Shown here one piece after another: positions 8,264 to 15,793 of a stretch of 64,000 bases of DNA (the stretch's first letter is position 1; every line of letters begins with the position of its first letter). The notes below the pieces were generated by a model that was given only the letters and a program-made list of their open reading frames with translations, had not been told where the DNA came from and searched no databases. Position numbers and translations under genes: made by a program. Location of the stretch: NCBI RefSeq assembly GCF_004127445.1, contig NZ_QEXM01000033.1:1-64000 (forward strand). The letters run 5' to 3'. Origin of the DNA: Streptomyces alfalfae. Its GTDB lineage: Bacteria; Actinomycetota; Actinomycetes; Streptomycetales; Streptomycetaceae.

Positions 8264-9160
8264 TCACGGCAGCGGAGTGCCGCCGGTGGCGTTCACGATC
8301 TCGGCGGTGATGAAGCTCGCGTGCTCCGACGCGAGGAACACATAGGCGGGCGCCATCTCGGCGGGCTGAGCGGGCCGGCCCATCGGCGCCTGCTTGCCGA
8401 ACTCCGCGGTGTCCGGCAGCGTCGCGGGGATCAGCGGGGTCCACACCGGCCCCGGGGCCACGGCGTTGACGCGGATGCCGTCCTCGACCAGCATCTGCGC
8501 GAGCCCCTGGGTGAAGGTGACGATGGCGCCCTTGGTCATCGCGTAGTCCAGCAGGTGCGGGCTCGGCTTGTAGGCCTGCACCGACGTGGTGTTGATGATG
8601 GAGCCGCCCGCCGGGATGTGCGGCACCGCCATCTTGCTGAGCCAGAACATGCCGTACAGGTTCGTGTGCATCACACGGTCGAACTGCTCGGTGGAGATGT
8701 CACCGATCCCGCCGGGCTGCGACATCTGGTAGGCGGCGTTGTTGATGAGGACGTCGATCCGGCCGAACTCCTCCACCGCCCGTGCGACGAGCCTGCGGCA
8801 CTGTTCCTCCTCGCGGATGTCGCAGGGCACGGCGACCGCCTTGCGCCCGGCCTCCTCGACGAGGCGTGCCGTCTCCCGGGCCTCGCCCGCCTCTTCGGGC
8901 AGATGGGTGAAGAGGACGTCCGCGCCCTCCCTCGCGAAGGCGATCGCGACGGCCCTGCCGATGCCCGAGTCGCCGCCGGTCAGCAGCACCTTGCGCTCCT
9001 TGAGGAGGCCGCTGCCCCGGTACGACTCCTCGCCGTGGTCCGGCGGCGGATCCATGGGCCCCGTCCAGCCGGGCGTCTCCTGGTTCTGCTGGGCGAAGTC
9101 CGGCTGGGGGTGGCGCGTCGTCGGGTCCTGCTGGCCCGGGGCGCCGTTGGCGTCGTTCAT
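8264..9160 (-). CDS. SDR-family oxidoreductase (general-stress type)
   Basis: 298-residue NAD(P)-dependent short-chain dehydrogenase. Cofactor motif TGGDSGIGRA, DIR after the third strand, NNAA, catalytic Ser in INTTSVQ and the YAMTK (YxxxK) pair are all present. The first 55 residues are a polar extension with PDFAQQNQETPGWTGPMDPPPDHGEES-like composition, as in the YhdF/YhxC stress SDRs of Bacillus and actinobacteria. The ATG at 9160 is chosen because AGGAAGG lies upstream and the extension matches that family; the open frame beyond it has no coding features. Probably stress-induced; substrate unknown. Confidence 0.88.
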   Translation of the reverse strand: MNDANGAPGQQDPTTRHPQPDFAQQNQETPGWTGPMDPPPDHGEESYRGSGLLKERKVLLTGGDSGIGRAVAIAFAREGADVLFTHLPEEAGEARETARLVEEAGRKAVAVPCDIREEEQCRRLVARAVEEFGRIDVLINNAAYQMSQPGGIGDISTEQFDRVMHTNLYGMFWLSKMAVPHIPAGGSIINTTSVQAYKPSPHLLDYAMTKGAIVTFTQGLAQMLVEDGIRVNAVAPGPVWTPLIPATLPDTAEFGKQAPMGRPAQPAEMAPAYVFLASEHASFITAEIVNATGGTPLP

Positions 9161-9566
9161 CAGTGGTGGCCTTCCTGCTCGTTCCTTCCACCCTCGGTGC
9201 GACGGGCGTCCGCCGCACGCGGGGAGATGCCCCGGGTGCCCCCGCGACCGGCGGCGAAACGGACGCGTCGGCGAACGGAATCGGCTCTGACCTCCGCACC
9301 GATCTCCGCGTGAAGCCTTGACCAACGGTTGATCGCTGGACTAGTTCCCAGGTCAGGGGTGTTTTTTACTCATTCTTTGGCAGAATTTTCCTCTGTCATC
9401 GGAGGTTAATGCGATGGCAAAGTGGAGGACACGACGGCCCAGCAGGCTGTCCCCCGGGGCCATCCGGAGCCGTCATCCCGGCTCTGCGCGCCGCCCCTCC
9501 GTCACCCTCGACCCGACCACACCGCGTCCCGGCCCCCGGCCGTGCGGACGCAGGAGGCAGGCCACC
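9161..9566. other. intergenic region between SDR and carbonic anhydrase genes
   Basis: About 400 bases separate the divergent SDR and carbonic anhydrase starts. It contains an AT-rich stretch (9355-9410) likely to hold promoters. A second ATG at 9414, behind GGAGG at 9401-9405, is in frame with the carbonic anhydrase and would add 51 Arg/Pro-rich residues; it is not used here because the later start has an equally good site and matches the family. No other gene is seen. Confidence 0.5.
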
Positions 9567-10229
9567 ATGAAGTCACTGATCGACAACGCCCGATCCTTCG
9601 CCGCGACCCATGTCGCGGACCCGCGGAACACCGAGGCCTTCCGGGCCCTGGGAGCGGGGCAGTCCCCCGAAGCCCTGTTCATCACGTGTTCCGACTCGCG
9701 CGTCGTCCCCTCCCTGATCACCGGAGCGCGCCCCGGCGAGCTCTTCGAACTCCGCACCGCCGGCAACGTCATACCCCCCTACCCCTCGGCGGGCCGCGCG
9801 GAGCGCGACGGCCACCCGATGAGCGAGGCGGCCACCATCGAGTACGCCGTGTGCGTCCTCGGGGTCAGCTCCATCGTCGTCTGCGGACACTCGCACTGCG
9901 GCGCGGTCGGCGCACTGGTGCGGGGCGAGGACCTGTCGGCCGTGCCGGCCGTCCGCGACTGGCTCGACCACTCCGTGGCCCCCGACGACGCCCTGCGCTC
10001 CCTCACGGCCCCGGCCTCGGCGGACGTCGCGGAGGCCGTGCAGGAGCATGTGCTCGCCCAAGTGGCGCGCGTGCGCGCCTACCCGTGCGTCCAGGAGCGC
10101 GTCGACGACGGTTCGCTGACGCTGCACGCCTGGTACTACGAGGTGCACACCGGCGCCGTCCTCGTCCACCGCCCCTCCTCCGGCGGTCGCCCCACGTCCG
10201 GCGACCGCCCGGCGTTCGGTCCCCTGTGA
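9567..10229 (+). CDS. beta-class carbonic anhydrase
   Basis: Zinc enzyme interconverting CO2 and bicarbonate. The ATG at 9567 follows AGGAGG and starts MKSLIDNARSFAATHV. Zinc ligands read as Cys41 and Asp43 (FITCSDSRV), His108 and Cys111 (CGHSHCGAVGAL). The 220-residue length is usual for the class; the last 20 residues are Pro/Arg-rich. A SulP-type anion transporter begins 54 bases downstream, a pairing seen widely and taken to couple bicarbonate uptake or export to CO2 hydration. Confidence 0.95.
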   Translation: MKSLIDNARSFAATHVADPRNTEAFRALGAGQSPEALFITCSDSRVVPSLITGARPGELFELRTAGNVIPPYPSAGRAERDGHPMSEAATIEYAVCVLGVSSIVVCGHSHCGAVGALVRGEDLSAVPAVRDWLDHSVAPDDALRSLTAPASADVAEAVQEHVLAQVARVRAYPCVQERVDDGSLTLHAWYYEVHTGAVLVHRPSSGGRPTSGDRPAFGPL

Positions 10230-10283
10230 AGCCCGCCGCGCCCCCGAGCCCGGCCCGCTCCCACGACAGGACCCGCCACTCTG

Positions 10284-11849
10284 ATGTCCTCCTTCTTCTC
10301 CCCCTACCACAAGCTGCGTGAGCCCGGCGTCCTGCGCCAGGACCTCCTCGCCTCCCTCGTCGTCTTCCTCGTCGCCCTGCCGCTCTGCGTGGGCGTGGCC
10401 GTCGCCTCCGGCGTCCCCGCCGAACTCGGCCTGGTCACCGGCATCGTCGGCGGTCTCGTCGTCGGCTTCCTGCCGGGCAGCGCCCTCCAGGTCAGCGGCC
10501 CCGCCGCCGGTCTCACCGTGCTCGTCTTCGAGGCGGTGCGCGAGTTCGGGCTCGGCATGCTCGGCGCCATCGTGCTGCTCACCGGCGCGCTTCAGGTCAC
10601 CCTCGGCCTGCTGCGCTGCGGCCGGTGGTTCCGCGCGATCTCCGTCTCCGTCGTCCAGGGCATGCTGGCCGGCATCGGTCTCGTCCTGATCCTGGGCCAG
10701 CTCTACACCATGGCGGGCGCGGAGCAGCCGCGTTCCGGCATCGACAAGATCGCGGGGCTGCCCCGCCTCATCGGTGACGTCATCACCGACACCGCGTCAC
10801 TGACCGCCGCGGCCGTCGGCGTCGGCACCATCGCCGTGCTCGTCCTATGGCCGAAGCTGCCCGCCGCCGCGCGCGTGGTGCCCGCCCCGCTGGCGGCGGT
10901 CGCCCTGGCCACCGCCGCGGTAGCCGGTCTCCGCCTGGACGTGGCGAACGTGGAGGTGCGCGGCCTCGTCGACGCCGTCCAGCCGCCCGGCCTCGGCGAC
11001 CTGGCCGACCTCGGCAGCGTGGCGGTGCTCGGCACGGTCCTCGCGTTCACGCTGATCGCGTCCGCGGAGTCCCTGTTCAGCGCGGCGGCGGTGGACCGCA
11101 TGCACGACGGTCCTCGCACGCACTACGACAAGGAACTCGTCGCTCAGGGCGTCGGCAACACGGTGTGCGGCGTGCTGGGCGCGCTGCCCATGACCGCGGT
11201 CATCGTCCGCAGCTCGGCCAATGTGCGGGCGGGCGCGCGTACGCCGCTCTCCCGCATCGCGCACGGCGCCTGGCTGCTGCTCTTCGCCGTGCTGCTGCCG
11301 TCCGCGCTCGGCATCATCCCGCTGGCCGCGCTCGCCGGTGTCCTCGTGCACGCCGGCTGCAAACTGATCCCCGTCAAGGAGATCGTCCCGCTCGCCCGTG
11401 CCCACCGGGGGGAGGCCGTCGTCCTCTCCGCCACCGCGATCGCCATCGTGGTGACCAACATGTTCGAGGGCGTGGTGCTCGGCCTGGTCCTCGCGGTGGT
11501 CAAGTCCGCCTGGGACACCTCGCACGTGCAGGTGGACGTACGCGAACTCACCGACGGCCGCATGGTGGTGACGCTCACGGGCAACGCCACGTTCCTGCGC
11601 CTGCCGCGCATCCTGGAGACGCTGGAGGCCATGCCCAAGGACCGGCCCATCGAGCTGGACCTGACCGTGGTGCGCCATCTCGACCACGCCTGCCGCACGA
11701 CGCTGGACAACTGGGCCCTGCGGCACAACGACAGCGGCACGGAGGCCGTCCGGATGCGGACGCGCCCGCCGTCCGGCCCCGGGTCCACGGCGCCCGGGGA
11801 GGTCGGGGAGCCCGCCGAAATTCCCGCGCAGGCGTCTGCCCACCACTGA
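10284..11849 (+). CDS. SulP-family inorganic anion transporter
   Basis: 521-residue membrane protein of the SLC26/SulP family. The N-terminus HKLREPGVLRQDLLASLVVFLVALPLCVGVAVASG is the usual cytoplasmic lead into the first transmembrane helix, followed by the QVSGPAAGLTVLV signature. About 10-14 hydrophobic segments reach residue 420; residues about 425-500 form a short STAS-like domain. It overlaps nothing but follows the carbonic anhydrase closely, which favours bicarbonate over sulfate as substrate; this is inference from context, not from residues. Confidence 0.9.
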   Translation: MSSFFSPYHKLREPGVLRQDLLASLVVFLVALPLCVGVAVASGVPAELGLVTGIVGGLVVGFLPGSALQVSGPAAGLTVLVFEAVREFGLGMLGAIVLLTGALQVTLGLLRCGRWFRAISVSVVQGMLAGIGLVLILGQLYTMAGAEQPRSGIDKIAGLPRLIGDVITDTASLTAAAVGVGTIAVLVLWPKLPAAARVVPAPLAAVALATAAVAGLRLDVANVEVRGLVDAVQPPGLGDLADLGSVAVLGTVLAFTLIASAESLFSAAAVDRMHDGPRTHYDKELVAQGVGNTVCGVLGALPMTAVIVRSSANVRAGARTPLSRIAHGAWLLLFAVLLPSALGIIPLAALAGVLVHAGCKLIPVKEIVPLARAHRGEAVVLSATAIAIVVTNMFEGVVLGLVLAVVKSAWDTSHVQVDVRELTDGRMVVTLTGNATFLRLPRILETLEAMPKDRPIELDLTVVRHLDHACRTTLDNWALRHNDSGTEAVRMRTRPPSGPGSTAPGEVGEPAEIPAQASAHH

Positions 11850-11977
11850 CCGGGCCGACGCGCCGCCACCACTGACCGAGACCGGCGAACCGCCCGCCCC
11901 GAGACCACGCACATGGCTCGTCGCGCGGCGGTTCGGCGTGCTCGCGCACGGAGGCCAGAGGTATCCCCACCCCCCTC

Positions 11978-12007
11978 TTGACACTCCTTTGACCTTCTCT
12001 TTACCTT
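11978..12007 (+). promoter_or_regulatory. putative promoter of the GCIS-peptide locus
   Basis: A consensus -35 TTGACA at 11978-11983 and TACCTT (fits TAnnnT) at 12002-12007 are separated by 18 bases. The surrounding 12000-12060 is notably AT-rich for this genome. It lies about 65 bases upstream of the small peptide gene and about 130 bases past the SulP gene, so the peptide locus has its own promoter. Confidence 0.6.
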
Positions 12008-12072
12008 CGAACGGCGATGGGACAGATCACCGAAAACCATCGCTTACGGCTCATATCTATGGAGGTTTCACC

Positions 12073-12237
12073 ATGGAGCAGCTCATCAAGCGCATGACCG
12101 AAGAGTCCGTGTGGCAGAAGTGGGTCGCCGCCAACTCCGCGCAGGGCGGCGCCGGTTCGGCCAAGGACGGCTGTATCAGCGCGACGCCGAAGACCGGATG
12201 CATCAGCGCCACCGGCAAGACCGGCTGCATCTCCTGA
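12073..12237 (+). CDS. small peptide with three C-terminal GCIS repeats, RiPP precursor candidate
   Basis: 54-residue peptide beginning MEQLIKRMTEESVWQKWVAA behind GGAGG at 12061-12065, seven bases before the ATG. Residues 1-30 are a charged helical leader-like part with two Trp (14 and 17) and then a Gly/Ala/Ser-rich stretch. Residues 33-54 are a repeat: GCISATPKT, GCISATGKT, GCIS, so Cys fall at 34, 43 and 52, exactly nine residues apart, and the chain ends in Ser. The leader/core split and the repeated Cys-Ile-Ser units resemble precursors of ribosomally made, modified peptides. Downstream lie an adenylating enzyme, a GRDP-like protein and an exporter. No LanM, YcaO, radical-SAM or protease gene is next to it, so the modification is unknown. 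Confidence 0.85.
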   Translation: MEQLIKRMTEESVWQKWVAANSAQGGAGSAKDGCISATPKTGCISATGKTGCIS

Positions 12238-12262
12238 CGCGTTGAGCCACTGAGCGTCGCGC

Positions 12263-12301
12263 GGGGCCGCCGCCGCAGCCTTCGGCACGGGCGGCGGCCC
12301 C
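12263..12301 (+). terminator. strong hairpin after the peptide gene (attenuator or terminator)
   Basis: A perfect 12-bp stem, GGGGCCGCCGCC at 12263-12274 and GGCGGCGGCCCC at 12290-12301, with a 15-base loop sits between the peptide stop and the GTG of the adenylating enzyme. There is no T-run. Such a structure would let the peptide mRNA be made in excess over the enzyme mRNA. Confidence 0.65.
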
Positions 12302-12339
12302 GCCCTCACCCCCCGGCCCCTTCGTCCTCCGGAGCCCCC

Positions 12340-13554
12340 GTGAACCGCCTGCCGAGCGCCGACGTCCTGGACCGGGTCCGGGACATCCCCCTCTACCGCG
12401 CGTCCGTCGAGCGCGGCGACTTCCCGATCCTGGAGAAGCCCGCGATCGCCGAGGGCTTCCCCGACAACTGGATGACCCCCGAGCTCGCCCGCGCCCTAAA
12501 GGCGGGCGAGGCGGAGTTCGTGCTCTCCACCGGCACCAACCACGCCCGCATGCAGCTCATCCGCCCGCCCTACTTCCTGCTCCGGTCCTACTACCGCCTC
12601 TGGAGCGAACACCCCGAGCTGGGCGCGTCCTGGCACGACGGGGCCAAGCGGGTCTCCCTGACCACCGTCCTCGCCACCGAGCACGTCGCCCGCGTCAACT
12701 CCCGCAAGTCGGGCGCCACCCCGGGCGAGCGCTGGCTGGACGACCGCACCCTGTACCTCAACCGCCGCCTGGACCCGGCCGACTGGGACCGCGCCGAGGT
12801 CGAGCGGATGCTCACCGAGATCCGGGGGGTCGCCGCCGCGCACCCCCGGAGCTCGTACCTCCTGGACTGCTCCGGCCACCACCTGGCCCACCTCGTCGCC
12901 AAGGTCACCGAGTGGGACCTGTGGGACGCCTTTCCGCCGCCGACGGGCATCGTCCACGCCTACGAGTACACGCCCCTGAACGTCCGCGCCCTCCTGCGCG
13001 CCCGCTTCGGCTGCCCCGTCGTGGACCTCTTCGGCAGCACGGAACTCGGCTACCTCTTCTACAGCGAGGCCGACGGCTCGTACCGGCCCTATCTGGACGG
13101 CATGAGCGTGGAGCTGATCCCGGTAAAGCCCGGCAGCGGCATCCACAGCCTCATCGTCACCAGCGTCCGCAACCCCTACATGCCGCTGGTCCGCTACCGC
13201 TCGGGCGACTGCGTCCGCACCTTCGACGGCAGCGCCGACCCCATGCGGATCGCCTCCTTCTGCGGGCGCGAGAAGGAGCTGCTCGCCACGCCCGCGGGCC
13301 CCGTCGCCCAGGCCGACCTGGACGCGCGCGTCGCCGGCGTCGCCCCCCGGGTCTTCCTCCAGCAACTGCGGCTGACCGGTGGGGCCGAGTGCCGGCTGTG
13401 GTGCACGACCTTCGACGGCACCCCTCTCACTCCCGAGGGGAGCCGCGAACTCGCCTCTGCCGTCACCGAATTGACCGGTCGCGCCTGCCAGGTGGAGCAC
13501 CGCGCCCGCATACCCGTCGGACGCTCCGGCAAGTACGCCTGGCTGATCCCGTAG
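12340..13554 (+). CDS. PaaK/LuxE-like adenylate-forming enzyme
   Basis: 404-residue member of the ANL superfamily, closest in look to phenylacetate-CoA ligase/F390 synthetase-type and LuxE-type proteins. Recognisable motifs: the phosphate-loop equivalent LSTGTNHARMQL, FGSTELGYLFY (the A5-like YGSTE motif) and LVRYRSGDCVR (the A7-like Y-R-x-G-D). It is shorter than true acyl-CoA ligases and its C-terminal domain (about residues 310-404) is compact. It would adenylate a carboxylate; candidate substrates are the peptide C-terminus or an acyl/aryl acid to be attached to it. The GTG start follows a GGAG. It sits 102 bases after the GCIS peptide and 70 before the next gene. Confidence 0.8.
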   Translation: MNRLPSADVLDRVRDIPLYRASVERGDFPILEKPAIAEGFPDNWMTPELARALKAGEAEFVLSTGTNHARMQLIRPPYFLLRSYYRLWSEHPELGASWHDGAKRVSLTTVLATEHVARVNSRKSGATPGERWLDDRTLYLNRRLDPADWDRAEVERMLTEIRGVAAAHPRSSYLLDCSGHHLAHLVAKVTEWDLWDAFPPPTGIVHAYEYTPLNVRALLRARFGCPVVDLFGSTELGYLFYSEADGSYRPYLDGMSVELIPVKPGSGIHSLIVTSVRNPYMPLVRYRSGDCVRTFDGSADPMRIASFCGREKELLATPAGPVAQADLDARVAGVAPRVFLQQLRLTGGAECRLWCTTFDGTPLTPEGSRELASAVTELTGRACQVEHRARIPVGRSGKYAWLIP

Positions 13555-13575
13555 CGCCCGCCCCCTTCGACCGAA

Positions 13576-13610
13576 CCCCGAGCCCCGAGCCCCGAGCCCC
13601 GAGCCCCGAC
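13576..13610. repeat. 7-base tandem repeat CCCCGAG
   Basis: Four exact copies of CCCCGAG (13576-13603) and a fifth with one change (CCCCGAC) fill the gap just before the ribosome site of the GRDP-like gene. Copy-number change here could alter spacing or structure of the leader. Confidence 0.9.
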
Positions 13611-13624
13611 AGGAGCCAGCCCCC

Positions 13625-14149
13625 ATGCCCGTGAAGACGGCGCCCACCGCCGAGGAACTGCTCGGCGGCGACCTGCACGCGGAAGTGGTCCGGCACTTCG
13701 CCGCGCGGCCCGGCGCGCCGGACACCGCCTTCGTCAGGGACCAGGTCCGCGAGTGCCTCCGCTATCTCTACCTGGTCTCGCGCCACCCCGACCGGCTCGG
13801 CGGCCTCTTCCTGCCCGTGGAGCAGGACATCGACGAGATCTGGCACTACCTCATCCTCCAGACCCGCGAGTACCGCGAACTGTGCGAACAGCGGCTCCCC
13901 GGCGGCCACTTCATCCACCACCGCAGCATCTCCTACGACGCCTACCAGGCGGCCCCCGGGCGCGAGACGGCCGCCGAGGAGGCGCTGCGGTGGCTCCCCC
14001 TCTACACCGCCGCGTTCGGCCCGTTCGACGAGGCGGCGCTGCCGCACTGGACGGTCGTGCGGTTCCTGCACGACGAACTCGGCCTGTCCCTCGCAGAGAT
14101 CGCGGCCGCGGCGGGCGAGGCCAAGGCGCCGTCACGAGGAGCGGCGTGA
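13625..14149 (+). CDS. GRDP-like (DUF1399-type) protein of the peptide locus
   Basis: 174-residue protein with the core EQDIDEIWHYLILQTREYRE followed by LCEQRLPGGHFIHHRSISY. This resembles the glycine-rich-domain-protein (GRDP-like) family, whose hallmark is a V-D-x-x-W-H motif with later Cys and His; here the spaced W-H, Cys and H-H could form a metal site, but the biochemical role of the family is not established. The start follows AGGAGCC. It overlaps the exporter gene by four bases, so it belongs to the same operon. It may be an accessory factor or a modification enzyme for the GCIS peptide; that is inference. Confidence 0.65.
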   Translation: MPVKTAPTAEELLGGDLHAEVVRHFAARPGAPDTAFVRDQVRECLRYLYLVSRHPDRLGGLFLPVEQDIDEIWHYLILQTREYRELCEQRLPGGHFIHHRSISYDAYQAAPGRETAAEEALRWLPLYTAAFGPFDEAALPHWTVVRFLHDELGLSLAEIAAAAGEAKAPSRGAA

Positions 14150-15432
14150 CCGCGACCGCCCCGCGGGCCGGGGAAGCGGCGACGCCCCGCGTCCTGCGGC
14201 GCACCCTGACCGTGCTCGTCGTCTCGCAGGCGCTCGGCGGTGCGGGCATGGCCGCGGGCATCACGGTCGGCGCGCTGCTCGCCGAGGACCTGCTCGGCTC
14301 CACGGGCCTCGCCGGGCTGCCCGCCGCGCTGTTCACCGCCGGGGCGGCCCTCGGCGCGGCGGTGATCGGGCGCGTCTCGCAGCGGCGGGGGCGACGCCCC
14401 GGCCTCGCGCTCGGCCACGGGGCCGCCGCGCTCGGCAGCGCCGGGGTGGTCGCCGGGGCGGCCTGGCAGTGGGCGTGGCTGCTGCTGGCCTCGCTCTTCG
14501 TGTACGGGGCGGGCACGGCGACGGGCCTGCTCGCGCGGTACGCGGGCGCCGACCTCGCCCCGCCGGAGCGGCGCGGCCGGGCCACCGGCACCGTGCTGCT
14601 CGCCACGACGCTGGGCGCGGTCGCGGGCCCCAACCTCGTAGGCCCCACCGGAACCCTCGCCCACGCCTGGGGCGTCCCGCGGCTCGCGGGCCCCTTCCTG
14701 CTCGCCTCGGCCGCCTACGCCGCCGCCGCCCTGGTCCTGCTGCTGTGGCTGCGGCCCGACCCGCTGCTCCTGTCCCGCGCCGCGCCGCCGCAGGAGCCGG
14801 TGGCCGCCGCCGCACCGGGGTCCGGCCGCTTCACCCCCGGTGTCGTCACGGGCGCCACCGTGATGATCACCGCCCAGCTGGTGATGATCGCCGTGATGAC
14901 GATGACGCCGGTCCACATGGCGGCGCACGGCCACGGCGCCCAGGCCGTGGGGCTCGTCATCGCCCTGCACGTGGGCGCGATGTTCCTGCCCTCGCCGCTG
15001 AGCGGCCTGCTCGCCGACCGCTTCGGCCGGCTCCCCGTGGCGGCGGCGTCCGGCGCCGTCCTGCTCGGCGCGGGCCTGCTCGCCGGTCTCGCCCCGCCGG
15101 GCGGCGTGCTCTGGCCGGCCTGCGCGCTCGTCGTACTCGGCGTCGGCTGGAACCTCGCCCTGGTCAGCGGCACCGCGCTGGTCACCGACGCCGCCCCGGC
15201 CAAGAGCCGCGCGTCCGTGCAGGGCCTGGTCGACGTGGGGATGTCCCTGGCGGGCGCGACGGGCGGCATGGCCTCGGGCCTCGTGGTGGCGGGCGGCGGT
15301 TATCCGCTCCTCGCCGTGGCGGCGGGGACCCTCGCGCTCGCGGTGATCCCGGCGGTGGCCGCGCGGGGGCGCGGGGCTGGTTCAGGGGGTGACGCAGGGG
15401 CTGGTTCAGGCGTTGGTTCGAACACCGCCTGA
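14146..15432 (+). CDS. MFS exporter of the peptide locus
   Basis: 428-residue major facilitator protein with about 12 hydrophobic segments in two halves separated by a cytoplasmic loop near residues 205-230. The GTG at 14146 is set by the GTGA overlap with the GRDP-like gene and an AGGAG upstream. The loop between helices 2 and 3, RVSQRRGRRPGLALG, fits the MFS G-x-x-x-D/R-x-G-R-R signature. The last 25 residues are Gly/Ser-rich. Its place at the end of the operon suggests efflux of the locus product or self-resistance. Confidence 0.88.
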   Translation: MTATAPRAGEAATPRVLRRTLTVLVVSQALGGAGMAAGITVGALLAEDLLGSTGLAGLPAALFTAGAALGAAVIGRVSQRRGRRPGLALGHGAAALGSAGVVAGAAWQWAWLLLASLFVYGAGTATGLLARYAGADLAPPERRGRATGTVLLATTLGAVAGPNLVGPTGTLAHAWGVPRLAGPFLLASAAYAAAALVLLLWLRPDPLLLSRAAPPQEPVAAAAPGSGRFTPGVVTGATVMITAQLVMIAVMTMTPVHMAAHGHGAQAVGLVIALHVGAMFLPSPLSGLLADRFGRLPVAAASGAVLLGAGLLAGLAPPGGVLWPACALVVLGVGWNLALVSGTALVTDAAPAKSRASVQGLVDVGMSLAGATGGMASGLVVAGGGYPLLAVAAGTLALAVIPAVAARGRGAGSGGDAGAGSGVGSNTA

Positions 15433-15451
15433 CATGGTCTATGATTGATCT

Positions 15452-15600
15452 TGAGCTCGCCGCCGAACTTCCGGTGGCAGGCCAGGCGTTGGTGGTCCAA
15501 GGAAAGGCGCCCCGCTTCCTGCGGGGAGATGTAGGTGCAAGGCCTGCCCAGCGCTCGACAAGACCCCGGTCTCCGGTATGGAGACCGGGGTCTTTTGTGT
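15452..15600 (+). ncRNA. probable small RNA with its own promoter and terminator
   Basis: A -10 box TATGAT at 15440-15445 (weak -35 TTCGAA at 15417-15422, 17-base spacer) precedes about 145 bases without a supported gene, ending in a textbook terminator. Inside, CCCCGC-TTCCT-GCGGGG (about 15511-15527) forms a hairpin, TTGG-TGGT-CCAA another, and GGCAGGCC near 15476 can pair with GGCCTGCC near 15541. This layered folding and the isolated transcription unit point to a structured RNA. I cannot match it to a named family (6C RNA, SRP RNA, tmRNA and RNase P features are not seen). Confidence 0.6.
15564..15598 (+). terminator. intrinsic terminator of the small RNA
   Basis: AAGACCCCGGTCTCC pairs with GGAGACCGGGGTCTT (15-bp stem, short loop) and is followed by TTTTGTGT. 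A stem this long with a T-run is rare in this GC-rich sequence and marks a defined 3' end. Confidence 0.9.
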
Positions 15601-15683
15601 GCCGGGGCGCGGATCCGAGGCATGGAAAAGCCCGTCGGCATGGACGGTGACGCCCCGTCAGCCGAGCATGAGCACGCCACGTT

Positions 15684-15705
15684 GTTCACCGTCGCTTCAC
15701 CTCGC
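15684..15705 (+). promoter_or_regulatory. PHO box (PhoP site) upstream of phytase gene
   Basis: Two consecutive 11-base direct-repeat units, GTTCACCGTCG and CTTCACCTCGC, match the Streptomyces PHO-box unit GTTCACC plus four bases. It lies about 90 bases before the phytase start, so PhoP activation under phosphate starvation is expected. Confidence 0.8.
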
Positions 15706-15793
15706 CACGCATTACCCATCGGTAATCCTTCATACGGAGATCACAGACTCTGCCCGTCCGGTACCCGGTCCACCTTCCCGAAGGGATCCTTAC

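Noticed and set aside
9335..9350. Second dre-like site (TGGACTAGTTCC) upstream of the SDR gene
   Set aside because: Only about 8 of 12 core positions match and symmetry is poor; not enough to call.
11938..12072. Longer N-terminus for the GCIS peptide from an upstream ATG at 11938
   Set aside because: It would include the promoter and lacks a ribosome site; the ATG at 12073 has GGAGG at seven bases.
12073..12237. Lanthipeptide, thiopeptide or sactipeptide precursor
   Set aside because: No LanB/LanC/LanM, YcaO or radical-SAM gene lies nearby, so none of these classes can be assigned.
15452..15600. 6C RNA, SRP RNA, tmRNA or RNase P RNA
   Set aside because: The C6 loops, SRP GGAA domain, tmRNA ends and RNase P core are not seen.
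15441..15650. 69-codon frame over the small RNA
   Set aside because: It runs through the terminator hairpin, has no ribosome site and no third-position bias; the RNA reading is better.
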